From NCBI RefSeq assembly GCF_947496855.1, contig NZ_CANMED010000001.1, positions 868,001 to 932,000 on the forward strand: DNA of 64,000 nt. The letters run 5' to 3'. The stretch is from an uncultured Aquimarina sp. Lineage in GTDB: Bacteria; Bacteroidota; Bacteroidia; Flavobacteriales; Flavobacteriaceae. The notes below the pieces were generated by a model, which was given only the letters and a program-made list of their open reading frames with translations, was not told the origin of the DNA and ran no database searches. Positions 17,362 to 26,596 of the stretch are shown here, piece after piece. Numbering within the stretch: position 1 is the first letter of the stretch; each line of letters starts with the position of its first letter. The position numbers were made by a program, and so were the translations under genes.

Positions 17362-17669
17362 GAAAATGACACGTAAAATATGTGCTATTACAATGGCTTT
17401 AATTAATACGGGGTTTAGCACTTGACTCAAGGTCGAAAGTTTTAAATTAATTTTGATCTACTATTTAAACTTAAAAATAGAGCATAGCACTATACTTTGA
17501 AGTTATTTCAAGAAGTAGTAGATATATCATAACATAATTAGCGTTAAAATATCTAGTCAATAAGCACAGTTGACTTAAAAACTAAATCGTATTCTAAAAA
17601 TAAGATTTTTCCATACGAATTCGTTATTTTTAAGGTCTAGTACCTTTTCTAACTCTAAAGACATCTACT
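17362..17669. other. Non-coding stretch, possible accessory-gene boundary
   Basis: No gene is seen. GTGCTAT (17382-17388) recurs inverted as ATAGCAC (17484-17490), and TAGCAC occurs again near 17416. The text resembles the AT-rich spacers that flank small laterally acquired genes in Bacteroidota, but I cannot prove that. The AsmA promoter should lie at its 3' end. Confidence 0.35.
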
Positions 17670-20600
17670 TTGAAAAGTAAAAAATTCTGGAAACGAATTT
17701 TATTAGTACTAATTTTGGTACCAATTTTAGTAATAGGAAGCCTAATACTATATATTCAGAGCAACCAATCTGAAATTATTAAAGGAGAGATCACAAAATT
17801 AAATAAAGAACACAAAGGTCTTATTAGTGTTAGTGAAAGTGAATTATCCATTTTTAGCAACTTTCCATACATCTCTATAAAAGTATATGATGTGCGAATT
17901 TTGGAAACTAAAGAAAATAATGCCCCTATTATAATGGATGTAAAAGATATCTACATAGGTTTTAACCTATGGGATATGGTAAAAGGAAATTACGATATTC
18001 AGTCTTTAGTAATAGAAGAAGGCGTTTTTAATATTGTGATTCATGAGAATAATACAACAAATATTCAAAACTCCTTAGCCAGCACTTCTGAAACAGAAAC
18101 ACCTTCCACCAATATTCATCTCAAAAAAATCAAATTTAAAAGTCTAGATATCCACACCTTAGACGAAGCTACGAATACAGATGTCGAAAAATTCATATAT
18201 GCCGGTACAGGTGGTTTTAGTCAAAAAGATAGTGTCATCGCTGGACATATAGATACTCATTTTGAATTAAATGTGATCAAAGATGGCGATACCACCTTTA
18301 TCCATAATAAACATTTTGAGGTTCATACAGACTTGGTGTTTAATGAAAATACTGGTATTCTTGACATACAACCTTCTGGTATTTCCATGGAAAATGGCGA
18401 TTTTGAGTTAGAAGGATCTATAGATACTAAAAATGATGTAGATCTTGACCTTTCTATAAAAGGAACAAAGCCCAATTTTGATATGCTGATTGCTTTTGCT
18501 CCAACAGATGTCATACCCGTATTAGAGAAATACAAAAATGCTGGTGAAATTTATTTTAACGCGAGTATACAAGGACCTGCTAATAAAGGAAATAGACCTT
18601 TTATAAACGCCAATTTTGGAGCTGGAAAGGCTTTTTTAGAAAATACTAAAAAAGCAAAAAAAATTGATAATATGGGTTTCAATGGTCATTTTACTAATGG
18701 AAAAAATAGAGATGTCAGTACCATGGAATTTTCTCTAACTGATATGACTGCTTCTTTGGAAAAAGGAGAGTTTGAAGGGTCCATTTTTGTGAAAAATTTT
18801 GAATCCCCAGAAGTGGATATGAAAATAAACTCGAATTTCAATCTTGATTTTATTACGGACTTTTTTGAACTAGCGCAAGTACAGGATGCCTCCGGAGAAG
18901 TTTCGTTGAAAATGAATTTTCATGATATTATCGATCTTGACGAACCGGAAAAGGCGTTGCAAAAACTCAATCAGGCATACTTTACAGAATTGATTGTAAA
19001 AGACCTGAGTTTAGTCGCTAAACAACTTCCAGTTCCCTTGCACGACCTGAATGTCCATTTAGTAATGAATGGTAAAGAAGCTACTCTGAACCAATTTGAG
19101 CTGTTAATGGGAAAATCTGATATATCGATACGTGGTTTTCTTTCAGACTTACCTGCAGTTGTACATCATACGAGCATCCCAGTAGAAGCTCATTTAGATA
19201 TTGTCTCCAAGTATTTAGATATTGCGGAATTAACAGGCTTTTCAAAGCAAGACACTACCCAAACTGGTTTCGATGAACAAATAAAAGAGCTAAGCTTGGG
19301 ACTTTCCTTTAAAGCTTCTGCCAAGGATTTCACAGAATCTAAGTATCTCCCGAAAGGTGAATTTTTTATCGATAGTTTATACGCAGACCTTAAACATTAT
19401 CCGCATAAACTACACGATTTTCATGCCGATGTACTAATAGATGACAAAGACTTAAAAATAGTAGATTTCACGGGGTTTATCGATGATAGTGATTTTCACG
19501 TTGACGGGCTCATACACGAGTATGCTTTCTGGATGCAACCTGAACTTAACGGAGATGTAGATTTAGATATCAATCTTACCTCTAATAAGTTAAGATTGGA
19601 AGATGTCTTTTCATATAAGGGAGAGAATTATGTTCCAAAAGAGTACCGACATGAAACTTTTGATGATTTAGCATTGCACATTGGCTCTAGTATGCACTAT
19701 AAGGATTCTGCATTACATTCCATTGATCTTGCTTTAGATAAGTTAGATGCAAAAATGAAATTACATCCGCTTCGCTTTGATAATTTTAGAGGAAATATAC
19801 ATTACGAAGAAGAACACTTGGTGATAAAAGATTTTCATGGTGAAATAGGAACTACCAATTTTAATTTCGATTTAAACTATTATTTGGGAGAAGATCCACA
19901 AATAAAGAAAAGAGATAATTATTTAGAATTAAAGGCTAATTATATCGATTTTGATGCACTTTTCAAGTTCGATTTAAGTCCACCAAAACCGACAGAAGTG
20001 GTAGTTTCACAAATTGCGGATGTAAAGGAACATGCTGATGCCTTCAATCTGTATGAATTACCATTTACTGATATGCAATTTAAGGTAGATATCACTCACT
20101 TTATATATCATAGAATAGATCTTCAGAATATAAAAGCAGCTATACGAACAACACCCAATCATTATATGTATATAGATACATTAGCTATGGATGCTGCAGG
20201 AGGAAATATTCGATTAACTGGCTATTTTAATGGTAGCGATCCAAAACATATTTATATGCAACCAGATTTGGTTATGAATAATGTGGATTTGGATAAATTG
20301 CTGTTCAAATTCGAAAACTTTGGGCAAGACCATCTCGTTTCAGAAAATTTACAAGGAAAGCTTACCTCTAGAATTAAAGGTAAGATTAGAGTATACCCAG
20401 ATATGGTTCCTGATCTCGACCAATCTACTATAGAAATGGACGTAAAAGTACTAAATGGTAGATTAAAAAATTACGATCCAATGTTAGCACTTTCGGATTA
20501 TATGGGAGATAAAAACCTCCAGAACATTCGGTTTGACACCTTACAGAATAGCTTAGATATAAAGAAAGGAAAGATTACTATTCCCGCTATGAGAATCGAA

Positions 20601-20867
20601 TCTACATTAGGTCATATGGAATTGTCGGGGACGCATGATAATAATCAAAATATCGATTATTATGTACGTATTCCTTGGGAAACTGTTCGAAAAGCTTCTT
20701 GGAAAAAATTATTTGGAAAGAAGAAAGATACTATTATTAGTGAAGAGCAAGAAGATGAAATTGTAGAAGTAGATCCTAACGAAAAAATAAAATATCTCAA
20801 CCTAAAGATAAAAGGAAGCATAGATGACTATAAAGTTTCATTAGGTAAGAAAAAAGAAAAACAATAG
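17670..20867 (+). CDS. AsmA-family envelope protein
   Basis: A 1065-residue protein with one N-terminal transmembrane helix (residues about 8-29), then a long repetitive beta structure. The N-terminal AsmA pattern is visible (ISVSESELSIFSNFPYISIKVYDV), and an AsmA_2-like C-terminal repeat region follows, with KGKITIPAMRIESTLGHMELSGTHD near the end. AsmA-like proteins are now viewed as bridge-like phospholipid carriers between inner and outer membranes; applying that here is inference. The start is TTG in the run CTACTTTG; the next in-frame Met is about 90 residues in and would delete the membrane anchor, so TTG is preferred. Confidence 0.85.
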   Translation: MKSKKFWKRILLVLILVPILVIGSLILYIQSNQSEIIKGEITKLNKEHKGLISVSESELSIFSNFPYISIKVYDVRILETKENNAPIIMDVKDIYIGFNLWDMVKGNYDIQSLVIEEGVFNIVIHENNTTNIQNSLASTSETETPSTNIHLKKIKFKSLDIHTLDEATNTDVEKFIYAGTGGFSQKDSVIAGHIDTHFELNVIKDGDTTFIHNKHFEVHTDLVFNENTGILDIQPSGISMENGDFELEGSIDTKNDVDLDLSIKGTKPNFDMLIAFAPTDVIPVLEKYKNAGEIYFNASIQGPANKGNRPFINANFGAGKAFLENTKKAKKIDNMGFNGHFTNGKNRDVSTMEFSLTDMTASLEKGEFEGSIFVKNFESPEVDMKINSNFNLDFITDFFELAQVQDASGEVSLKMNFHDIIDLDEPEKALQKLNQAYFTELIVKDLSLVAKQLPVPLHDLNVHLVMNGKEATLNQFELLMGKSDISIRGFLSDLPAVVHHTSIPVEAHLDIVSKYLDIAELTGFSKQDTTQTGFDEQIKELSLGLSFKASAKDFTESKYLPKGEFFIDSLYADLKHYPHKLHDFHADVLIDDKDLKIVDFTGFIDDSDFHVDGLIHEYAFWMQPELNGDVDLDINLTSNKLRLEDVFSYKGENYVPKEYRHETFDDLALHIGSSMHYKDSALHSIDLALDKLDAKMKLHPLRFDNFRGNIHYEEEHLVIKDFHGEIGTTNFNFDLNYYLGEDPQIKKRDNYLELKANYIDFDALFKFDLSPPKPTEVVVSQIADVKEHADAFNLYELPFTDMQFKVDITHFIYHRIDLQNIKAAIRTTPNHYMYIDTLAMDAAGGNIRLTGYFNGSDPKHIYMQPDLVMNNVDLDKLLFKFENFGQDHLVSENLQGKLTSRIKGKIRVYPDMVPDLDQSTIEMDVKVLNGRLKNYDPMLALSDYMGDKNLQNIRFDTLQNSLDIKKGKITIPAMRIESTLGHMELSGTHDNNQNIDYYVRIPWETVRKASWKKLFGKKKDTIISEEQEDEIVEVDPNEKIKYLNLKIKGSIDDYKVSLGKKKEKQ

Positions 20868-21074
20868 TAGATTTCCATCATTTTACTGGAGATTGAACTC
20901 TTGATATAGTTAAAAACTGTTCTGCGAAGTTTCTGCCAAATACACACATACATAACTTCGCTATTATTTATCCAATTAAACGACAAGGTATTTAACTTAG
21001 TACCAAACCGAAACGTATTGCTTATAATCTGCTTTAAGTTTCTTTTAAAAGAACGTTACCTGAAACCTAAAAAA
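20868..21074. other. Spacer with an 8-bp inverted repeat
   Basis: GCGAAGTT (20924-20931) is repeated inverted as AACTTCGC (20954-20961) around 22 bases. It lies at the start of the stretch of small accessory genes. No reading frame of note. Confidence 0.3.
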
Positions 21075-21593
21075 ATGATTAATAAATTATTATCAACATT
21101 CTCAATTATCTTTTTTTTATTCTTAGTAAGTTGTAAAGAGAATAAGATAATTAAAGTAGATCAAGTAACAAGTTCAGAAATCGATATTGAAAACGAAAAA
21201 AAAGCTATTTTAGAAACCCTTAATAACGAGACTAAGGCTGCTTTTCAAAGAAACTACAAGGACTGGAAAAATAAATGGGTACATGACCCTGATATCAGCA
21301 AAACCTACATTGACTTTGTAGATAATACTTTTTCTGAGTCTATAGGCTGGAATGAAATAAATCAATTTGTTAAAACATTTATTGAAGAACATCCGGAACC
21401 TGAGCCAATACCTAAATTGTTAGACAAAATTGATGTAAGGCTCTATGGAAAAGGAGCTTGGGTTACATATGAACAACAGGACTCAATACGTGGACTAAAA
21501 CGCGAAACGAGGCTTATGGAAAAAGTAAATGGAGAATGGAAAATTGCCGGGATGCAGACAACCATTTACGGATTCAAAACTGATGAAAAGTAA
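21075..21593 (+). CDS. Lipoprotein with NTF2/DUF4440-like domain
   Basis: 172 residues from the chosen start, MINKLLSTFSIIFF. It has a strong signal peptide and the lipobox FLVSC followed by KEN. The mature domain has the SnoaL/DUF4440 pattern: a long helix (EKKAILETLNNETKAAFQRNY), a WKNKWVHDPDISKTYID segment, then strands ending RETRLMEKVNGEWKIAGMQTT. A start 19 codons further upstream would spoil the signal peptide. It is likely anchored to the periplasmic face of a membrane. Ligand or reaction is unknown. Confidence 0.72.
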   Translation: MINKLLSTFSIIFFLFLVSCKENKIIKVDQVTSSEIDIENEKKAILETLNNETKAAFQRNYKDWKNKWVHDPDISKTYIDFVDNTFSESIGWNEINQFVKTFIEEHPEPEPIPKLLDKIDVRLYGKGAWVTYEQQDSIRGLKRETRLMEKVNGEWKIAGMQTTIYGFKTDEK

Positions 21594-21672
21594 AGAAACA
21601 TATTGCTAATACAATCTTTATGAACTAAAACGTATCTTTCACTAAAGGTTAATAACAACTACTCATAAAAAA

Positions 21673-22446
21673 ATGGCTAAGTTTATTTTGACAATATTCG
21701 TATTAATGAACTTTGGATGTATTGGACAGAATAATGAGGGAGCTTCAAATACTTCTGACAATAATACAACCCCAGTTATTAATATAACTAAAAACGATTT
21801 TATAAAGACTCTTAATGAATTAAAACCAGAAAGTGATTCTTCTAAAGATTATAGACTGGTAAAAAGTCAAATCAAGAATGTACAACTCAAACTAAATAAT
21901 AAAGAACTATCAATCGACTCAATATCGAACGTCTTTAAATATTCTTTGATTTATAGAATAATTACTTTTTGGGAAGGAACCGAATGGTCGTTTGAAGGGC
22001 ATACATCAATCCCGAAGAGAGGAAAAATTGCCTGTGGATATTTTGTTTCAACCACATTAAGAGATATTGGAATAAATTTAAACAGGTATAAATTAGCACA
22101 ACAATCTCCAATAAATGAAGCAAAAAGTTTAGCCTTAAACACTAAAGTAATTGAAATAGCTGAAGATTCTAATGAAGAAAATATTATAAAAATTAATAAT
22201 AGCCTGAAAAATGGAATTCATTTCATTGGATTTGATTCTAGTCACGTTGGATACATTTTTAAGGACAATGGACAATTATATTTGATTCATTCAAACTATA
22301 TTAACCGTAAAGGAGTAGAAATCGAAAAAATTCAAAATTCTCTTGTTTTTGCCTCATACAATAAGTTTTATCTCGCAGAAATTAGTACTAACGAGGAATT
22401 TTTGAAAAGTTGGATTACAGGAAAAGAAATTCTAGTAGTGTATTAA
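21673..22446 (+). CDS. Putative lipoprotein with NlpC/P60-like cysteine-peptidase features
   Basis: A 257-residue protein. The N-terminus is a short signal peptide with a possible lipobox (MNFGC). The mature part has C121 in GKIACGYFVSTTLRDIGIN, which resembles the catalytic Cys and following helix of NlpC/P60 or CHAP-type enzymes. Candidate histidines are H191 in SSHVGYI and H206 in LIHSNY. This pattern suggests a papain-like fold acting on cell-wall peptides or amides, but similarity is remote and judged by eye. It sits in the accessory stretch between a lipoprotein and a methyltransferase. Confidence 0.5.
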   Translation: MAKFILTIFVLMNFGCIGQNNEGASNTSDNNTTPVINITKNDFIKTLNELKPESDSSKDYRLVKSQIKNVQLKLNNKELSIDSISNVFKYSLIYRIITFWEGTEWSFEGHTSIPKRGKIACGYFVSTTLRDIGINLNRYKLAQQSPINEAKSLALNTKVIEIAEDSNEENIIKINNSLKNGIHFIGFDSSHVGYIFKDNGQLYLIHSNYINRKGVEIEKIQNSLVFASYNKFYLAEISTNEEFLKSWITGKEILVVY

Positions 22447-22580
22447 AATTATTAGAATGAACTACGCTTATCTTTAAGTATATAAACTGAGTTAAAAGTT
22501 CTTTCAAAAATTCAATCTTATTAATTATCTTTCGATTACGGCAGAAAAATATTCCCATCGTTATCACATACCTATAAAAA

Positions 22581-23255
22581 GTGAAAGAGGAAATCAATCA
22601 ATATTATGATAAAATAGCAGAAAATTATGATTCCAGTAGGTTTTCTAATTCATACGGGAAATATATTAACAATCAAGAAAATAGAATTTTAAAAAAATAT
22701 TTAAATCAAGAAAACGTAAAACTAAATTTAGACTTAGCTTGTGGTACTGGTCGGTTTTTAAATTATGCTGATTACGGAATAGATATAAGTTCTGAAATGA
22801 TTAAAATTTCTAAAAGTAAATTCCCCTCTAAAAATATTATTATAGGAGATGCGGAACAACTTCCTTATAAAAACGAATACTTCGAAAACATAATTTCTTT
22901 TCATTTATTTATGCATTTAGACATAACTACTATGGAAAAGATCCTTTCTGAAGTGAGTCGTGTTACAAAAAAAGAAGGTCTTTTTATTTTTGATATCCCT
23001 TCTTTAAAAAGGAGAAAAATATCAGGGTATCAAAGTGAATCTTGGCATGGTGGAAATCAAATAGAAGTAGAAAAACTCAAGAGTATTACTTATAAAGATT
23101 GGAATATGGAATGTTATTGCGGCATTGCTTTTTTCCCAATTCACAGAATTCCCAAAAAAATAAGGAAATTCTTTATTCTAATTGATAATATATTGTGTGA
23201 ATCTTTTTTAAAAGAATACAGTTCTCATCTAACTTTTGTGCTTAGAAAAAAATGA
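22581..23255 (+). CDS. Class I SAM-dependent methyltransferase
   Basis: A 224-residue protein with the Rossmann methyltransferase motifs. Motif I is LDLACGTGRFLNYA (about 50-63), motif II is the acidic GIDISSEMI, then IIGDAEQLPYKNEYFENIISF (motif III region). It starts with GTG, the first plausible codon, giving MKEEINQYYDKIAENYD, which is the usual opening of this family. Its stop overlaps the VanW gene start by 4 bases, so the two are translationally coupled. The substrate is unknown; a small molecule or lipid-linked substrate is likely from the fold class. Confidence 0.85.
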   Translation: MKEEINQYYDKIAENYDSSRFSNSYGKYINNQENRILKKYLNQENVKLNLDLACGTGRFLNYADYGIDISSEMIKISKSKFPSKNIIIGDAEQLPYKNEYFENIISFHLFMHLDITTMEKILSEVSRVTKKEGLFIFDIPSLKRRKISGYQSESWHGGNQIEVEKLKSITYKDWNMECYCGIAFFPIHRIPKKIRKFFILIDNILCESFLKEYSSHLTFVLRKK

Positions 23256-23968
23256 TAAGAAAAATTATTCCACCAAATATTAAAATTAAAATCCACTTAG
23301 TAAAGAATTTCATTTTTGATGTTTTTAATGGTTACTTCTTTTTATATGCTAAAAAACAACCAATGACCACTGATTTTCAATTCATTCATGAAATATCACA
23401 GCAATTAAAACCTAATGAAGCGAAAGAACAAAACTTAATAATTGCTATAAAATCTATTGAATGTTTTATTATTAATCCAAATGAAATATTCTCATTTTGG
23501 AAAATAGTAGGCAACCCTACTCTAAAAAAAGGGTATAAAGAAAGTCGATCTTTAGTCAACGGAAAAATAAAACCTTCAATCGGAGGAGGGCTTTGTCAGT
23601 TAGCTGGTCTTATATACTATAGTAGCTTATATGCCAATCTTGAAATTATAGAAAGACATAATCACTCTAAAGATATATATACTGATGAAACTAGGTTTAC
23701 TCCATTAGGTTCGGACGCTACTGTTGCATATGGATATAAAGATTTGAAAATTAAAAACAACCTACAAACTCCCATTAAATTTACATTTAAAGTTACGGAA
23801 AAATCACTTACTATAAATCTGAATCATAATGAAATAATTCAGAAAAATGTAATTGAGTTTCATAAAACAATTGTAAATAAAAGTGACATTAAAGTAGTTA
23901 CTTTAGTTAATAAGAAAGCTGAAATAGAATCGACTTATAAAAGGTATATAGTAAACGATCTATTATAA
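23252..23968 (+). CDS. VanW-family protein
   Basis: A 238-residue protein with the VanW signature: NPNEIFSFWKIVG, then GGGLCQLAGLIYYSSLYANL, IERHNHSKDIY and SDATVAYGYKDLKI. VanW is the accessory protein of some vancomycin-resistance clusters and also occurs widely alone; its activity is unknown. No transmembrane segment or clear signal peptide is seen. The start overlaps the methyltransferase stop (ATGA). No vanHAX-type genes are near, so there is no reason to infer glycopeptide resistance. Confidence 0.88.
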   Translation: MIRKIIPPNIKIKIHLVKNFIFDVFNGYFFLYAKKQPMTTDFQFIHEISQQLKPNEAKEQNLIIAIKSIECFIINPNEIFSFWKIVGNPTLKKGYKESRSLVNGKIKPSIGGGLCQLAGLIYYSSLYANLEIIERHNHSKDIYTDETRFTPLGSDATVAYGYKDLKIKNNLQTPIKFTFKVTEKSLTINLNHNEIIQKNVIEFHKTIVNKSDIKVVTLVNKKAEIESTYKRYIVNDLL

Positions 23969-23980
23969 AACTTTAAACCC

Positions 23981-25024
23981 TTATAAAGAATCTAATTGAG
24001 TTTCTCTGAATTGTACTGCGGTGGTATTAGTTATTTTTTTGAAAGCTGTATTAAAAGAAGATATACTATTAAACCCACAATCATAAGCAATACTAGATAT
24101 TTTATAGTTTTGATATTCCGGCAACTGCAATAATCGCTTTGCTTCTGTTATTCGATGTCTAGCGATAAACTGAGAATAATTTTCATTTTTACTCTGATTA
24201 ATCACCTGAGATAATTGCTTAGAGGTTATTCCAATTTTGTTACTGAGTTTTGTTAATGTGATTTTCGGGTCTAAAAACAATTTTTCTTCATCCATTAGAT
24301 ATGTTAACTGATCCAAATAGACTTTTATATTCTGATTAGTTAATGAAGAATTAGCATACTTTTTATTTTCTATCTTAAACAAAAAAGGGTTTCTTAAAGC
24401 ATAGATTAATAAAACAAGAACTATCGCTGAGAATAAAAAAGCTGTACTCAAATACGGGACTATACGCAAAAACACTCCAATCTGAATTAGTGACATCGCA
24501 ATAGTCAGCATCGTAAAAAACAATAACCAGTAATATACCTTATAGGGTTTATGATTAGATTGGTTTTTATTTGCAAACAACCAATACAACGTATATAATC
24601 CGTATAATAAAATATGGGATAATAATCCTAAAAATATGATTCTGGAAAATACAGAATCATCATTTGGAATTACCCAACAAAATATTACAAACAAAAGCCA
24701 TGGTGCATACTGAATGAAAATTGATCGCTTATTATTTATTTCATTAATTAAAAACGATCTCTTAGCATAAAACCATAGTGAAGGGCCAATTGCTAATAAC
24801 AATCCAAGAAAAACATTTCGAATTATAGGGTCAATCGGAAAATAATTGTAAAATAGAGATTTACCAATCCTCAGGCTAATAGCCAAAAGGTACATTGCTA
24901 GAAATACATTGCCACTAGTTCGTTGTTCCTTCGTTATTATTAAGAATAACCCAAAGAATAATGCAATTATAAAACCTACACTACCCAATAACAATTCTAT
25001 ATGTTTAAAAATTTCTGGATTCAT
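23981..25024 (-). CDS. Membrane-anchored AraC-type regulator
   Basis: A 347-residue protein. The first about 215 residues hold seven or so hydrophobic helices (LLGSVGFIIALFFGLFLII and others). The C-terminal about 100 residues form an AraC/XylS double HTH (LTKLSNKIGITSKQLSQVIN, then ISSIAYDCGFNSISSFNTAFKKITNTTAVQFRE). This layout, a 7TM-like sensor fused to an AraC DNA-binding domain, is common in Flavobacteriia. It is convergent with VanW, with only 12 bases between stops. The signal and target are unknown. Confidence 0.88.
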   Translation of the reverse strand: MNPEIFKHIELLLGSVGFIIALFFGLFLIITKEQRTSGNVFLAMYLLAISLRIGKSLFYNYFPIDPIIRNVFLGLLLAIGPSLWFYAKRSFLINEINNKRSIFIQYAPWLLFVIFCWVIPNDDSVFSRIIFLGLLSHILLYGLYTLYWLFANKNQSNHKPYKVYYWLLFFTMLTIAMSLIQIGVFLRIVPYLSTAFLFSAIVLVLLIYALRNPFLFKIENKKYANSSLTNQNIKVYLDQLTYLMDEEKLFLDPKITLTKLSNKIGITSKQLSQVINQSKNENYSQFIARHRITEAKRLLQLPEYQNYKISSIAYDCGFNSISSFNTAFKKITNTTAVQFRETQLDSL

Positions 25025-25569
25025 TATTAAACAAAGAAAGTAATTTTTCGCCTTTGTTTATCCCAATGATTCTATAAAGAGTCGTTTCCCTGTTATTAAA
25101 AATAAATATCGAATTAGATAGTTTGATAATCTCAAATCATATTATGCAATAGGGATGCAGAATTATTCAATAATCATAGCTATACTAAAAAACACATCTT
25201 AACCAAGATTGGAGAAAAAACTTGTTTTCTTATACTTTTTTTATAAAAAAATGTTAATTAGTGTTAATTAGTGTTAATTAGTTATTTCATAACTCAACTA
25301 TATTATCATAAATTATAACATTAAATAATCTTCTTACATGTCATTAAATTTTAAATCTGCATAACGTTTAAACATATAATAAAGAGAGTTTTAATTGTTT
25401 TACTTTCAAAAATAATCGAATAGCCTAATTATTCCTTCATTCTATAAAAACCAGTCATTAGATAAGGTAATACCTCAGCCCGGAGCCCCTGATATAGGGC
25501 ATTCTGTTAAAATTTACTTTTCAAATTATACATACATTTACTCCATACATAAACTCAAAAATTTTAATT
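25025..25569. other. 545-base regulatory stretch between divergent genes
   Basis: No gene is seen. It carries three tandem copies of GTTAATTAGT at 25253-25282 and a GCCC/GGGC hairpin near 25488-25503. It should contain the promoters of both the AraC-type regulator and the metalloprotease. Confidence 0.5.
25253..25282. repeat. Three tandem 10-bp repeats (GTTAATTAGT)
   Basis: Three exact copies in register, with a period of 10 bp, close to one helical turn. Located 288 bases upstream of the metalloprotease gene. A phased protein-binding array is possible, as is a simple slippage repeat. Confidence 0.8.
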
Positions 25570-26394
25570 ATGAAAACAAATGTTTTAAAAATCTGCTTAG
25601 TACTTGTAAGTGCTGCCGTGATCTCTTGTCAATCCGACTCTGAAGTAGATACACTACAAGAACTCGAACAATCTCTAATTGGTACACAAATTAAATCTTT
25701 AGGTTTCAATACAGAAGGAATGTATGAAACTGAAATGGATGGTAAACTAGGTTATGCAATAGAAAGTGACATTTTCTTAGATAAAGAAATGATTCAGGAT
25801 ATGCTTAAAGCTTATGATCCTGATACTGATGAGAAACACTATGTAACTCCTAATTTATTACCTAGAGACAGAGCAATTACTGTTGATGTATTTTTAGATC
25901 CTGCTTTTAGTAATGTTATGGTTGCCGCTTTTAATGATGCATTAAATAGGTACAATGCAATAAATATTAACCTTACATTTAGAAGAACTTTTCAACGAAA
26001 TAGTTCTGATATTGCTATTCTTTCAGAAAATATTCCTAACACTCCAACAGGAGGTGTTGTTTTAGGACGAAGTGCTGGATTTCCTAGAAATAGTAGACCT
26101 GCTACTCCTATTGTATTAAACTCTAGGGTATTTGGTGGAACTAGCGTTCGTGCAGATGCGGCAACTGTTGTTGCCCATGAAATTGGCCATGCAATTGGAT
26201 TTCGTCACACTGATTGGGACGATCGTTCTTTTAGCTGTGGTGGTAGATTTGATCAAGAAAATCGTTCTGGTGCATTATATGTTCCTGGCACTCCAGAAGG
26301 TGCAGAAGCTGGTTCTTGGATGTTGGCTTGTAGCGGAGGAAACGATCGTCCATTTACTGCCTCGGACAGAACTGCTTTAAGGTTTGTATACTAA
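25570..26394 (+). CDS. Secreted zinc metalloprotease, M57 / dual-action HEIGH type, lipoprotein
   Basis: A 274-residue protein with signal peptide and lipobox (AVISC, Cys20). The catalytic zinc motif is H203-E204-I-G-H207 with the third ligand H213 in GFRHTDW. A possible Met-turn follows at SWMLACSG (about 249-256). Upstream of the motif is the metzincin-like beta sheet (DRAITVDVFLDP). It resembles the M57 / HEIGH metallopeptidases of myxobacteria and flavobacteria. Likely surface or secreted; the about 90 residues after the lipobox may be a prosegment. A long regulatory region precedes it and a strong terminator follows. Confidence 0.87.
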   Translation: MKTNVLKICLVLVSAAVISCQSDSEVDTLQELEQSLIGTQIKSLGFNTEGMYETEMDGKLGYAIESDIFLDKEMIQDMLKAYDPDTDEKHYVTPNLLPRDRAITVDVFLDPAFSNVMVAAFNDALNRYNAININLTFRRTFQRNSSDIAILSENIPNTPTGGVVLGRSAGFPRNSRPATPIVLNSRVFGGTSVRADAATVVAHEIGHAIGFRHTDWDDRSFSCGGRFDQENRSGALYVPGTPEGAEAGSWMLACSGGNDRPFTASDRTALRFVY

Positions 26395-26430
26395 TATTAT
26401 TTAAAATAATAGAATAGTATCTAAATAAAC

Positions 26431-26509
26431 AGAGAGTCTGAAAAGTATCATTAAATTGTTAAACTGATAATTTATTATTCTATTCCTTTTCAGGCTCTCT
26501 TTTTATTTT
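26431..26509. terminator. Bidirectional terminator with 15-bp stem
   Basis: 26431-26445 pairs with 26486-26500 (one G-T pair). The 40-base loop can fold an inner TATCA/TGATA helix. TTTTATTTT follows on the plus strand and a weaker U-rich tail on the minus strand. It lies between the convergent metalloprotease and gluconate permease genes. Confidence 0.75.
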
Positions 26510-26596
26510 GTGCTGATTACAATCCAAAAATAGATATCTAAGTAATGACTGTAGATAATTCTTATTAATCTGTAACTTAAACCAGTTCTAAAATAA

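Noticed and set aside
20924..20961. Inverted repeat considered as an integron attC site
   Set aside because: Only one 8-bp pair is present, with no conserved core sites and no integrase nearby.
22581..23968. VanW considered as evidence of vancomycin resistance
   Set aside because: No vanH, vanA/B, vanX or sensor-regulator genes are present, and VanW is common outside such clusters.
25253..25282. Short repeats considered as a CRISPR array
   Set aside because: The unit is only 10 bp with no spacers, and no cas gene is in the window.
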